Below are positions 9,306 through 18,436 of a stretch of DNA of 64,000 bases, in pieces. Every line of letters starts with the position of its first letter. Positions within the stretch are counted from its first letter, which is position 1. Made by a program: the position numbers and the translations under genes. A model generated the notes under the pieces. It did no database searches. It saw only the letters and a program-made list of their open reading frames with translations, and was not told the DNA's origin. This DNA comes from JAFLCM01 sp964510955. GTDB taxonomy: Bacteria > Planctomycetota > Phycisphaerae > Phycisphaerales > UBA1924. The stretch is from the NCBI GenBank assembly GCA_964510955.1, contig CAZEDW010000012.1, positions 1 to 64,000 on the forward strand, given 5' to 3'.

Positions 9306-11246
9306 TCACGGGTGGCCCGCTCCCGCGGGCTGGCGGGCCGCTTCGGGCCGGTCCTTGGTCGCGGGCCCGCCGGCCCCCGTTTCCTTCTTCCCATAACTGC
9401 GAACCCGCGGCTTCACCAGCCCCTCGGGCACGTCCTCAAACTCGATGACCGCCCGACCCGTCGCGCCGTCGAACTTCGCCACGCTCGTCTTCTTGAAGTT
9501 CGGATCATCCCGCTGCGGGTAGTCCGTCCGGTAGTGGCTCCCGCGGCTCTCCCGGCGCGCCAGGCCGCCCCGAAGGATTGGGTCGGCCATCGCGATCATG
9601 TCGCCGACCGTCCGGGCCCACATCAGGTTCGTGTTGTTCCAGCTCGACGAATCCGCCAGCCCGATGTTCGCCGCCCGGTCGCGCAGCTCCTCCAGCTTCG
9701 CCAGGGCCTGGTTCAGCCGCGTCTCGCTTTTCACCACCGTGCTGGCGGCGGTCATCTCGTCGCCCAGCTCCTTGGCGATCTGGTAGGGGTTCTCCCGACC
9801 GCCCGAGGCCAGGATCCGCCTCAGCTTGTCCGTTTCCGCCGCCACCCCAGCGTCGTACAGCGACTGGTGCCGCGACTCCACCGCGTCGCCCGCCTTGTCC
9901 TTCACGAAGTTCAGCACGCTCACGCCGTTGAACAACCCGTCGAAGATGCACGACAACAGCGCGTTGGCCCCGAGCCGGTTGGCCCCGTGGTACTGATAGT
10001 TCACCTCGCCGAACGCGTACAGCCCCGGCACGTTCGTCATCATGTTGTTCGGCGCGCCCTTCACCAGCCCGCGCAGGTCCGCCTTGGCGCTGTACGTGGT
10101 CCACAACCCGCCCATCGTGTAGTGAACGCCGGGGAAGATCTTCATGGGCACCTCGCACGGGTCCTCGCCCACGAACTTGCGGTAGATCTCGATGATGCCG
10201 CCCAGCTTGCGCTCCAGCTCCTCGCGCGGCTTGAACGACAGGTCCAGGTAGACCATGTTCCCCCCGCCCACCCCGAGGCCGTCCATGCACACCTGGAAAA
10301 TCTCGCGCGTCGCGATGTCGCGCGGCACGATGTTCCCGTACGCGGGGTACCGCTCCTCCAGGAAGTAGTACCGCTCGCCCTCGGGGATCTTCCGCGGGTC
10401 GCGCCCCGCGTCGGGGTGCCTGCCCCACCGCCCGTCGGCCCCCTTCACCGCCGGCACCCACACGCGCCCGCCCTCGCCCCGCGCGCTCTCGCTCATCAGC
10501 CGCAGCTTGTCGGCGCCGGGGATGCTCGTGGGGTGAACCTGGATGAACTCCGCGTTCGCGTACCACGCCCCCGCCTGGTAGCACCGGCTCGCCGCCGCCC
10601 CGGTGCACATCATGCTGTTGGTGCTCTTGCCGAAGACCAGCCCGTTGCCGCCCGTCGCCATCACCACCGCCGCGCCGCGGAACGCCCGCACCTGCATGGT
10701 CCGCATGTCCTGGGCGACGATCCCCACGCAGCGACCACTGTCATCGATCACCGGGCGCAGGAACTCCCAGAACTCGTACTTCGTGACCTTCCCCTCGCTC
10801 TCGTACCGGCGCGTCTGCTCGTCCAGCGCGTACATCAGCTGCTGGCCCGTCGTCGCCCCCGAGAAGTGCGTCCGCTTGTACAGCGACCCGCCGAACAGCC
10901 GAAGGTCGCGGAACCCCTCCGCCGTCCGGTTGAACGGCACCCCCATGCGGTCCAGCAGATCGATGATCTGCGGCGCCATGTGGGCCATCTCATACACCGG
11001 CGGCTGGTGCGCCAGGAAGTCCCCGCCGTAGATCGTCTCGTCGAAGTGCTCGTACTCCGAATACCCCTGCTGGCGCGCCACCTCGTTGCACGCGTTGATG
11101 CCCCCTTGGGCGCACACCGAGTGCGACCGCTTCACCGGCACCACGCTGAACAGGTCGACGTTCAGCCCGCCCTCGGCGATCCGCACCGCCGCCGCCAGGC
11201 CCGCCAGCCCACCCCCGACCACGATGACACGCTGCTGTGAAGACAT
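9306..11246 (-). CDS. sdhA: Succinate dehydrogenase/fumarate reductase flavoprotein subunit
   Basis: 646 residues. It oxidises succinate to fumarate (TCA cycle) with covalently bound FAD. The dinucleotide site is VVGGGLAGLAAAVRIAEGG near the N-terminus. RSHSVCAQGGINA contains the His that usually carries FAD, and HPTSI lies in the active-site region. The sequence style (VPVKRSHSVCAQGGI, GGDFLAHQPPV) fits the Bacillus/deltaproteobacterial type that pairs with a single cytochrome b subunit. The ATG start is 6 bases after the sdhC stop. The C-terminus has a Gly/Ala/Lys-rich tail. Confidence 0.96.
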   Translation of the reverse strand: MSSQQRVIVVGGGLAGLAAAVRIAEGGLNVDLFSVVPVKRSHSVCAQGGINACNEVARQQGYSEYEHFDETIYGGDFLAHQPPVYEMAHMAPQIIDLLDRMGVPFNRTAEGFRDLRLFGGSLYKRTHFSGATTGQQLMYALDEQTRRYESEGKVTKYEFWEFLRPVIDDSGRCVGIVAQDMRTMQVRAFRGAAVVMATGGNGLVFGKSTNSMMCTGAAASRCYQAGAWYANAEFIQVHPTSIPGADKLRLMSESARGEGGRVWVPAVKGADGRWGRHPDAGRDPRKIPEGERYYFLEERYPAYGNIVPRDIATREIFQVCMDGLGVGGGNMVYLDLSFKPREELERKLGGIIEIYRKFVGEDPCEVPMKIFPGVHYTMGGLWTTYSAKADLRGLVKGAPNNMMTNVPGLYAFGEVNYQYHGANRLGANALLSCIFDGLFNGVSVLNFVKDKAGDAVESRHQSLYDAGVAAETDKLRRILASGGRENPYQIAKELGDEMTAASTVVKSETRLNQALAKLEELRDRAANIGLADSSSWNNTNLMWARTVGDMIAMADPILRGGLARRESRGSHYRTDYPQRDDPNFKKTSVAKFDGATGRAVIEFEDVPEGLVKPRVRSYGKKETGAGGPATKDRPEAARQPAGAGHP

Positions 11247-11252
11247 GCCGGG

Positions 11253-12107
11253 TTACCTTCCTGTCCCTGCCGAAGCCGAGGGAGCCACGACCACCGACGA
11301 CGCCCCGCCTGCCGGGCGACCGCCGTGCTCGATCAACATCTTCTCTTCCGTCAGCCGCGCCCGCCCCTGGTCCAGCGTGGCGAAGCCGATCACCGCGCTC
11401 CACGCCGCCAGCATCAGCACGGCCCCGATCCCCGCGCACACATACCCCCACCGCCGCTGCGCCGCCGCCGAGATCGTCAGGCCCCACGTGATCGCCGCCG
11501 TCCACAACCCGTTGGCCAGGTGGAACACCAGCAGCGACACCCCCAGCATGTAGAACGCCGACACGATCAGCCCCGCTGTCGTGAATCCCGTCGCCGATCC
11601 CTGCAGCGCCGCGGCCATCGTGCTCCCCGCGAACTCGCCCGACCACGCGGTCCCGCCCGGCACCAGCCACGTCCACCCCCATCGCAGCGTCGCCACGTGA
11701 TAGAACAGGAAGGCCACACCCACATACCCGCTCAGCCGTTGCAGCGCGTACCGCCGGTTCGCCGCGTACCCGTACCGCGACGTGTTTCCCCGCCCTGTGC
11801 TAGCGTAATACACCCCAAGAACCGCGTGGAACGCGATCGGCAGCCACAGCCCGAAGACCTCGATCAGCAGCAGGAACGGCAGCGAGTGGATGAAGTTCAC
11901 CTCGTGCTGGAACGTCGCCACCCCCGCGTGACCGTCCCCCGCCTTGCTCCGGTCCAGCATGCCCCACACCACCGACGCGTTGGTCGTCAGGTGCGTCAGC
12001 ATGAACGCCCCGATGGGCACCACGCCGCTCAGGCTGTGCAGCCTGCGCAGGAGGTAATAGTGCTTCTCAAAGAACGGCGTCGGCGTGGCAGTTGGTTGAT
12101 GCGACAC
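11253..12107 (-). CDS. sdhC: Succinate dehydrogenase cytochrome b558-type membrane subunit
   Basis: 284 residues, starting at GTG 12107. The N-terminus LRRLHSLSGVVPIGAFM is the conserved opening of single-chain SdhC proteins with five membrane helices that bind haem b and quinone. Hydrophobic helices are visible around FLLLIEVFGLWLPI, GYVGVAFLFYHVAT, LIVSAFYMLGVSLLVFHLA and VLMLAAWSAVIGFA, with His residues for haem. It is the first gene of the sdh cluster. A separate sdhD is not expected for this type. No good ribosome-binding site is seen before the GTG. Confidence 0.92.
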   Translation of the reverse strand: MSHQPTATPTPFFEKHYYLLRRLHSLSGVVPIGAFMLTHLTTNASVVWGMLDRSKAGDGHAGVATFQHEVNFIHSLPFLLLIEVFGLWLPIAFHAVLGVYYASTGRGNTSRYGYAANRRYALQRLSGYVGVAFLFYHVATLRWGWTWLVPGGTAWSGEFAGSTMAAALQGSATGFTTAGLIVSAFYMLGVSLLVFHLANGLWTAAITWGLTISAAAQRRWGYVCAGIGAVLMLAAWSAVIGFATLDQGRARLTEEKMLIEHGGRPAGGASSVVVAPSASAGTGR

Positions 12108-12182
12108 GTTGAGGTCTATCGAGAGGAATCCAAACTTCGCCCCGACGCCCCGACCCCTCGGGCCGGGAGCGCCGAACCGTCA

Positions 12183-12761
12183 TTACACACGTGAACTGAT
12201 ACCCGGGATCGACGCCCCCGCCCCCCCCGCCGCGATGTCCCCCGCCAACCCGGCCTTTCCTCCCGCCGCGCTCTGCGCCGCCACCATTTTCAGCAGCTCC
12301 ACGTACCGCAGACGAAGCTCGTTGAGCACGATCTTCAGGTCCTGCGCCTCGTCGGCCGCCAGGTTCCCCTTGGTCTTCTCCTCCAGCACCCCCAGCAGGT
12401 CGATCATGTGCCGGCTGTACTCCGGATCGAACACCGCCCGCCCCGTCGAACGGTCCGCCATCCCGCCCATGTACATCATGGCCTGCATGGCCAGCATGTC
12501 CACGAGCCCCCGGAAATCCGGCGCCGGGAACTCACCCTGCGCACCCCCGCCCGCCCCCGCGGCTCCGGAGGCTACCCCCCCGGGGGCCGCCGCCGGCTTC
12601 AGCGCAGCCTGCTTCGCCGCGCGTTCCGCCTCCGCCTGCGCCAGGCGTTCCTTCTCTGCCTGCGCCTGGGCCTTCCAGTCCGAGTCCACCTGCAACTGCG
12701 GGGTCTTGCCGGGCTCCGAGGGTTGAGGCGATCCGCCGCCTGGGGTGATGATCGTCGCCAT
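12183..12761 (-). CDS. DUF1844 domain protein
   Basis: 192 residues from the ATG at 12761, with AGGAG well placed upstream. The N-terminal part is Ala/Gln/Glu-rich (probably helical) with a Gly/Ala linker. The C-terminal part (FRGLVDMLAMQAMMYMGG, IDLLGVLEEKTKGNL, ELRLRYVELLKM) matches DUF1844, a short helical domain of unknown function common in planctomycetes and relatives. It lies 75 bases upstream of sdhC on the same strand and could share its transcript. Confidence 0.8.
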   Translation of the reverse strand: MATIITPGGGSPQPSEPGKTPQLQVDSDWKAQAQAEKERLAQAEAERAAKQAALKPAAAPGGVASGAAGAGGGAQGEFPAPDFRGLVDMLAMQAMMYMGGMADRSTGRAVFDPEYSRHMIDLLGVLEEKTKGNLAADEAQDLKIVLNELRLRYVELLKMVAAQSAAGGKAGLAGDIAAGGAGASIPGISSRV

Positions 12762-12899
12762 GCCGTCTCCTGCCCGTCGGGGTGCCCGAACGTGCGTCAT
12801 CCCAGGACCCGCGCCCTGACAAAGGCCGACGTGGTCCCGGGTCGGGAGTGTAAGCGCTCCGCCCGCCTCGGGCGCGCGGAGCGTCGGCCTCCCAGGGGC

Positions 12900-13679
12900 T
12901 CACATCCGGTTGTGCCACCCGTCATCCCAGTTCACCGCCTCGCCGAAAAAGCCCGCGTCGCGCCGCTCGGCGTGCCCATCGAGGAACAGCGCGTTCGCGC
13001 CGCCGGGGTGCTGCCGCGGGCCGATCCGGTAGTCGTCCGAGCTCTCCGTCAGGTGGCGAGTAAGCCAGGCGTCGTAGAACTGGCCGATAGCGATATCGGT
13101 GGTCCCCGCGCCCAGCCACCGCCCGTACAGCACGTCCCCCGGATCGGCCGCGAAGTCCATGAGGTAGAGCATGCGCGACGGAGCCTTGATCCATCGCGCG
13201 GGCATCGGCCCGCGGAGGTAAGCGGGGTCCGTGGCGCCGCGCTCGTCGGGCCGTCCGTCGTCCAGGAACACAAAGCCGTTCACGACGTAGTGGACGCGGT
13301 GCGAACCGGACGAGAGCGGGCGCGCGGCGCACTGGTAGTACGGCGCCACGCCGAACTGATCGTTCAGGTCGCGCCCGGGCGAGCAGCGGTCGTCAAGGAA
13401 CGGGCGGAACGCGATGTTCCACGGGATCATCTCGGGGCGCCCCGGCGACGCGGGCGAGCCCTGACGCGGCAGGTACCCGTCGTACATGTCCTGGTACATC
13501 ACCTGCGCGGCGCTGATCTGTCGCTGGGTCGACAGGCACGCCCCGCCGTGGGCCGTGGCCTTGGCTCTCGAGAGCGCCGGCAGCAGCATCGCCATGAGGG
13601 CCGCGATGACGCCAACGACCACCAGAAGCTCGATGAGCGTGAACGCCCTGCGGGGCCGGCGTGGCGGTGCGCACACCAT
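12900..13679 (-). CDS. type II secretion/type IV pilin-like pseudopilin
   Basis: 259 residues. The N-terminus has the prepilin signal RRAFTLIELLVVVGVIAALM, expected to be cut before the Phe and methylated by PilD, followed by a membrane-spanning helix. The periplasmic part ends with HPGGANALFLDGHAE, matching the H-x-DG pattern of planctomycete pseudopilin-like proteins. The exact role is unknown; these are numerous in planctomycetes and often not linked to secretion genes. The ATG start at 13679 gives a short basic leader. Confidence 0.85.
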   Translation of the reverse strand: MVCAPPRRPRRAFTLIELLVVVGVIAALMAMLLPALSRAKATAHGGACLSTQRQISAAQVMYQDMYDGYLPRQGSPASPGRPEMIPWNIAFRPFLDDRCSPGRDLNDQFGVAPYYQCAARPLSSGSHRVHYVVNGFVFLDDGRPDERGATDPAYLRGPMPARWIKAPSRMLYLMDFAADPGDVLYGRWLGAGTTDIAIGQFYDAWLTRHLTESSDDYRIGPRQHPGGANALFLDGHAERRDAGFFGEAVNWDDGWHNRM

Positions 13680-13717
13680 GGCTCAACGATACGCGGGCCC
13701 CCCCGCGACGACGCCGG

Positions 13718-14776
13718 TCAGCCCTTCAGCGACGCCATGTCGATCACAAACCGGTACTTCACGTCGCTCCGCAGCATCCGCTCGTAGGCCTCGTTGATCT
13801 GCTGCATCCGGATCAGCTCGATGTCGCAGGCGATGTTGTGCTTGCCGCAGAAGTCCAGCATCTCCTGCGTCTCGGCGATGCCGCCGATCAGCGAGCCGGC
13901 GAGATGCTTGCGCGGCATGAACAAGCTGAAAGCGCTCACGCCCTGCGGCGCCGGCGGTGCACCGACCAGCACCAGCGTGCCGTCGAGCTTGATCATTCCC
14001 AAGAGAGCGTTGAGGTCATGGTCCGCCGACACGGTATCCACGATCAGGTCGAAACTGCCTGCGTGCTTCGCCATTGCGTCGGCGTTCCTGGAGATCAGCA
14101 CCTCATCGGCGCCCAGCTTCTTCCCGTCGGCGATCTTGCTCTCGGAGGTGGTGAACAGCACCGTGTGCGCCCCCAGAGCGTGCGCAAACTTCACGCCCAT
14201 GTGCCCCAGGCCGCCCAGCCCCACGATCCCGACTTTCTTGCCCTTGCCCGCCCCCCAGTGGCGCAACGGCGAGTACGTCGTGATGCCGGCGCACAGCAGC
14301 GGCGCGGCCCGTGCGGGGTCCAGGTTGGAGGGGACCTTGAGCACAAACGCCTCGTCGGTGACGATTTTCTCGGAGTAGCCGCCGTAGGTGACGCCGGGGC
14401 CGCCGCCGGGGTAGTGCTTGTCCGCCGAGTTGTAGCTGAACACCGCCGGGCCGGCGCAGTGCTGCTCAAGGCCTGCGCGGCAGGCGGGGCAGGTCCGGCA
14501 CGAGTCCACCAGGCAACCCACCGCCGCCAGGTCGCCCGGCTTGAACTTGGTCACGCCCTTGCCAACCCGCGTGACGCGGCCCAGGATCTCGTGGCCCGGC
14601 ACCACGGGGAACTGCGTGAAGCCCCACTCGTTGCGGGCGAAGTGCAGGTCGGAGTGGCACACGCCGCAGAACAGGATGTCGATCTCGACGTCCGACGCCA
14701 GCGGCTCGCGGCGGTTGATCGAGAACGGGGCCAGCGGCGACGAGGCTGTCTGGGCGGCGAACGCTTTGGTGGGCAC
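13718..14776 (-). CDS. zinc-dependent NAD(P)H alcohol dehydrogenase, cinnamyl-alcohol/YahK type
   Basis: 352 residues, GTG start with GGAG seven bases upstream. It is a medium-chain dehydrogenase. Catalytic zinc ligands are GVCHSDLH and the GHE of VPGHEILG; the structural zinc lobe is in CRTCPACRAGLEQHC. The nucleotide site is VGIVGLGGLGHMGVKFA. The pattern fits the CAD/YahK family, which reduces aldehydes with NADPH. Substrate is unknown. It lies 38 bases upstream of the pseudopilin gene and downstream of the secreted EEP protein, all on the minus strand. Confidence 0.9.
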   Translation of the reverse strand: MPTKAFAAQTASSPLAPFSINRREPLASDVEIDILFCGVCHSDLHFARNEWGFTQFPVVPGHEILGRVTRVGKGVTKFKPGDLAAVGCLVDSCRTCPACRAGLEQHCAGPAVFSYNSADKHYPGGGPGVTYGGYSEKIVTDEAFVLKVPSNLDPARAAPLLCAGITTYSPLRHWGAGKGKKVGIVGLGGLGHMGVKFAHALGAHTVLFTTSESKIADGKKLGADEVLISRNADAMAKHAGSFDLIVDTVSADHDLNALLGMIKLDGTLVLVGAPPAPQGVSAFSLFMPRKHLAGSLIGGIAETQEMLDFCGKHNIACDIELIRMQQINEAYERMLRSDVKYRFVIDMASLKG

Positions 14777-14863
14777 GGCGAAGCTCCGGCGGTGGGTGAA
14801 TCGAAGTCACGAGGGCGTGGCCCTCATGCTACCGCACCGGACGAAGGTATTCCGCGTGTGCGT

Positions 14864-16459
14864 TCAGCAGTTGGTCCCGAACGCGCCGAGCAGGATGAGC
14901 AGGTCGCTGGTGTTCACCACGCCGTTGGAGTCGATGTCGCCGCTGGTGCCGGGGGTGACCGCCTGGCCGAAGCTGCCGAGCAGGATGAGCAGGTCGGCGG
15001 TGTTGACGGCGTGGTCACCGTTGATGTCGGCGGGGCACGCCGGGGGCGGGGCGATCACCTCGCCGCTGAGGTTCACCACCAGCACAGGGTTGTCCGGGTC
15101 GTTCGACGCGATGGTGAGGGTGCCGGTCTTGATGCCGACGCTCGAGGTGTCCATCGAGACGCTGTGGCTGTTGAGCGGGCCACCTGGAGCGTCGGTGAAG
15201 GGACCGGCGGGGGCGGAGAAACCGGCGGATGCCGACAGGGCGTAGCCGAGCGTGTCGATGCCCGCGGCGTTGAAGAGCGCGACGTCGCCGCCATTGCCGA
15301 TCGAGAGGTTCTGCTGCGCCGTCGAGTTGAGCTGGACCTGACCGAAGCTCACCGAGACCGGGGCGCTCACTCGGGCCGGGACGCGCAGGTCGAGTTGCAC
15401 GGGGAGGTGGCCCAGCCCCGCGGCGGAGTTGACCAGCGCCTGGGCGATCGTCGGACCGACCATGACGTTGCCCGTGGTCGTAAGGACGGCGTTGAAGCTC
15501 GACCCGTCGTTGCCCCAGCACATGTACGAGTGATTGGGGTCAACGAACTTGGTGAGGTCCCACGCGAGCGACGGGTTGCCGATGTAATCGAGGCCGGCGC
15601 CGTCGAACAAGGACGCGCAGATGAGAATCTGGTCGTGACGGTCGTCGACCTGCGTGGCGGGGTCCTGGGTGTGGATGAAGCGGTAGACGCCGTTGTTGTT
15701 CCAACTGCCCGGAGTGTTGATGGGGTCGAAAAAGCGCCCGAGGTTGTTGGTCTGGCTGGCGGTGTATTCGACGTAGAACGGCTCGGAGGAGCTCTGGGCG
15801 TTCATGTCGCCGCAGACCATGAACTGGTAGCCGGCGGGGAGGCCGGTGCCGGGGCCGTTGGTGTCTTGCCCCTCCGCGTTGTTGCGGATGTTGGTGGCCT
15901 CGATGAGGCGTCGCCCGGCGCTGTTCGTGCCGCCCTGGGCCTTCATGTGGACGCTGTACAGCGCGAGGGTGGCGGCTGCGGAGGTGTAGCCCTTGGGGCG
16001 GATGTCGAACCGGCGGGTGTCACGCGGCTGGTTGGCGGTGCTGCTCGAGCCCAGCGCGATCGTGGTCGTGCCGACGTAATCGACCTTGGTTGTGCGGTAG
16101 AAGAACGCGCTGTCGGTGTCGGGCCCGTCGAGGAACGGGGCCGCTGCCCAGTCGCCGGGGCTGCCCGGGGCGGTGTTCAGGACGCTGAGGAAGTTCGTGA
16201 CAGCGGCCTGGCTGAGGAACTCCTGGCCTACAAACACGTCGGGCGACATCGACTGCCCCTGCAGGATCAGCCCGTTGGGCACGACGCCGTAGATGCACGT
16301 CTTGAAATCCCCGTCGCGGGACGACGGGACGCCGCTGCTGTAGTTGGTGACGTTCCAGGAAACGACGCGCAGCTGGGCCTGAGCGAGCGCCGGGATCAAC
16401 GCGACCGCGCCGGCGGCGCACACACAACCCACGGCGAGACGACTGGATGGCTTCTTCAT
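14864..16459 (-). CDS. secreted endonuclease/exonuclease/phosphatase-fold protein with dockerin tail (A)
   Basis: 531 residues from the ATG at 16459. An Ala-rich signal peptide ends near ALAQAQ. The body resembles the EEP (DNase I-like) fold: RVVSWNVTNY, VGQEF, YSVHMKAQGG, CGDMNAQ and a final LGHLPVQ, the usual order of metal and catalytic residues. Then comes a region with FGQVQLNSTAQQNLSI, resembling a choice-of-anchor D/ASH domain. The tail has two EF-hand-like dockerin repeats (CPADINGD, DIDSNGVVNTSDL) and ends FGTNC. Predicted secreted hydrolase; nucleic acid and phosphoester substrates are both possible. It is paralogous to the upstream gene, 54 bases away. Confidence 0.8.
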   Translation of the reverse strand: MKKPSSRLAVGCVCAAGAVALIPALAQAQLRVVSWNVTNYSSGVPSSRDGDFKTCIYGVVPNGLILQGQSMSPDVFVGQEFLSQAAVTNFLSVLNTAPGSPGDWAAAPFLDGPDTDSAFFYRTTKVDYVGTTTIALGSSSTANQPRDTRRFDIRPKGYTSAAATLALYSVHMKAQGGTNSAGRRLIEATNIRNNAEGQDTNGPGTGLPAGYQFMVCGDMNAQSSSEPFYVEYTASQTNNLGRFFDPINTPGSWNNNGVYRFIHTQDPATQVDDRHDQILICASLFDGAGLDYIGNPSLAWDLTKFVDPNHSYMCWGNDGSSFNAVLTTTGNVMVGPTIAQALVNSAAGLGHLPVQLDLRVPARVSAPVSVSFGQVQLNSTAQQNLSIGNGGDVALFNAAGIDTLGYALSASAGFSAPAGPFTDAPGGPLNSHSVSMDTSSVGIKTGTLTIASNDPDNPVLVVNLSGEVIAPPPACPADINGDHAVNTADLLILLGSFGQAVTPGTSGDIDSNGVVNTSDLLILLGAFGTNC

Positions 16460-16513
16460 GGAGTGGTCCGACAAAGTGGCGCCGCGCCCGGAGCGCGGGG
16501 CCGGGTCTGAGAA

Positions 16514-18088
16514 TCAGCAGGGCACGCCGAACACGCCGAGCAGCACGAGAAGGTCGCTGGTGTTGACAAAGCCGTTGCCGTCGAGGTCGCCGTTGGTGTT
16601 GGGGGCGACGTTCGATCCGAAGTTTCCGAGCAGGATGGTGAGGTCGGCGGTGTTGCGTTGACCGTCGTTGTTGATGTCGCCGGTGCACGGGGGCGGGGCG
16701 TTGCTGACAGTCCCGACGAGGTTGATGACGCGGGTGGGGTTATCGACGTCGTCGCTGGTGACCGTGAGCGTGCCCGACTTGGGGCCGGGCGAAGAAGTAT
16801 CCATCGAGATGACGTGGACATTCCCGGCGGCCCCGGCGGCGGCGGCGAAGGAGCCGCCCGGGGCGGAGAACCCGCTCGATGCCGCCAGTGAATAGTCGAG
16901 GTTGTCGATGCCCGCGGCGGTGAACAGGGCGACGTTGCCGCCGTTGGAGACCGTGAAGTTCTGCTGAGCAACCGCGTTGAGATTGACGGTTCCGAAGTCG
17001 ATGGTGGTCACGCTGGGCGAGACCTTGGCGGGGACCTTGAAGTCGGCGAACAGCGGGATGTGCCCGCCCGCGGCGGTGGCGGCGTTGATGATCGACTGCG
17101 CGATCGACGCCCCGACCATCGTGTTGCCGGTGGTCCGGAGCGGGTTCCCGAACGACTGCCCGTCGTTGCCCCACGCGCGCTGAGAGTGGTTGGGGTCGTT
17201 CCAGGTGCTGGTGGAGTAGGGGATCGACTGGTTGCCGATGTAGTCCAGGCCCTGCCCGTTGATCAGCGAGCTGCTGACGAGGATCTGATCGAAGCGGTCG
17301 TCCATCGGCCCGACGGGGTCCTGGGTCATCTGCAGGTTGAAGACACTCACGGCGTGCCACGACCCGGGCTTGTTGATGGGATCGAAGAACTTATTTGCCC
17401 CCGCGCCGGCGCCGGTGAGCAACTGGTAGCCCGGCTCGTTCACGGCGTAGACGTTGAAATCGCCGAGGATCATGTGGTTGATGCCCGGGTTCTGCGGGAC
17501 GATCACCAGGTTGACATAGTTCATGATGGCCTGGCTCTCGACCTGCCGGCGGCTGATGTCGGTCGCGGTGTTGCCGGCTTTCTGGTGGACGCCCAGCATC
17601 GCGCACCTGGCCTGGTTGGAGCTGTAGCCCACCGGACGCCAGTCGTAGCGCATCACGTTGCGCGGCGCGCCGGTCGCGCTTCCGCCGGAAACCGCGAGGA
17701 ACGAGCCGAGGTTCGTCACCTTGCTGGTGCGGTAGAAGAAGGCGGTGTTGGTGTCGGGGCCGATGGTGAAAATCTCCATCGACCAGTCGCCAGGGCTCCC
17801 CGGTGCGGAGTTGAGATAGCCCATCAACTCGATCGCCGCGGGCTCATTGACCATCTCAACGCCCAGGAGCACGTCGGGGTCCATGGACTTTCCCGCCAGA
17901 GCCAGGCCGGTGGGGATCACGCCGTAGACCACGTTCTGAATGTCCGCTCCGCGGCCGCCGGCGTAGTTGGAAATGTTCCAGCAAGCCACCCGGATTCCGG
18001 GTCCCGCCAGGGCGGTCGAGGCAGCCAAGACGGCCCCTGTCAGGGCAACGAATCGGCGCGCAAGCACAGTGGTCGAACGGTCGGACAT
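16514..18088 (-). CDS. secreted endonuclease/exonuclease/phosphatase-fold protein with dockerin tail (B)
   Basis: 524 residues from the ATG at 18088, with GGAG eight bases upstream; an upstream in-frame start would add an arginine-rich stretch without support. The signal peptide ends near ALAGPG. The EEP-like core shows RVACWNISNYAG, LLGVEMV, GVHQKAG and LGDFNVYA. A domain with FGTVNLNAVAQQNFTV follows, then a dockerin pair (CTGDINNDGQRNTADL, DLDGNGFVNTSDL) ending FGVPC. It shares order and many phrases (APGSPGDW, FFYRT, FDPINKPGSW) with the neighbouring gene, so the two are a tandem duplication. Secretion and surface attachment are inferred. Confidence 0.8.
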   Translation of the reverse strand: MSDRSTTVLARRFVALTGAVLAASTALAGPGIRVACWNISNYAGGRGADIQNVVYGVIPTGLALAGKSMDPDVLLGVEMVNEPAAIELMGYLNSAPGSPGDWSMEIFTIGPDTNTAFFYRTSKVTNLGSFLAVSGGSATGAPRNVMRYDWRPVGYSSNQARCAMLGVHQKAGNTATDISRRQVESQAIMNYVNLVIVPQNPGINHMILGDFNVYAVNEPGYQLLTGAGAGANKFFDPINKPGSWHAVSVFNLQMTQDPVGPMDDRFDQILVSSSLINGQGLDYIGNQSIPYSTSTWNDPNHSQRAWGNDGQSFGNPLRTTGNTMVGASIAQSIINAATAAGGHIPLFADFKVPAKVSPSVTTIDFGTVNLNAVAQQNFTVSNGGNVALFTAAGIDNLDYSLAASSGFSAPGGSFAAAAGAAGNVHVISMDTSSPGPKSGTLTVTSDDVDNPTRVINLVGTVSNAPPPCTGDINNDGQRNTADLTILLGNFGSNVAPNTNGDLDGNGFVNTSDLLVLLGVFGVPC

Positions 18089-18436
18089 CGTGAACTCCAG
18101 GGTGAAGCGGGCGTGGGTTGATCGCCCGGCCGGTCTCTCGATCCTCTCGGCAACATTCATGGTAAGGCCTGTCCGGCCTCAATGGGAGACCAAAACGCCC
18201 CGTGGGCCTACAAAAATCGGCCCGATCTGAGCCGATTCCGAGAATCGCCGCGGGCTCAGCCAGCCTGAGAAACCGGGCTTTTCGGAGCCTTGGGGGATGG
18301 GGCGGGCCCGTCAATGCGGTCCGGTCCTGTCGGTCGATAACTGAAACCCGGCGTGAGTCTGCGGCGGATCGGATTCAGGGCTGTATGCTTCGCAGGCGTG
18401 ACCGCTTTGGACACGCGCCGGAAAGGGATTAACCGC
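18089..18436. other. divergent intergenic region with a short dyad
   Basis: This separates the minus-strand EEP gene from the plus-strand proline-rich gene and must hold promoters for both. AATCGGC (18215-18221) is repeated inverted as GCCGATT (18231-18237), 9 bases apart. This is a possible operator or hairpin. No gene or RNA was recognised. Confidence 0.4.

Noticed and set aside
8421..11240. Long open frame opposite the methyltransferase and sdhA
   Set aside because: No recognisable domain; antisense to strongly conserved genes.
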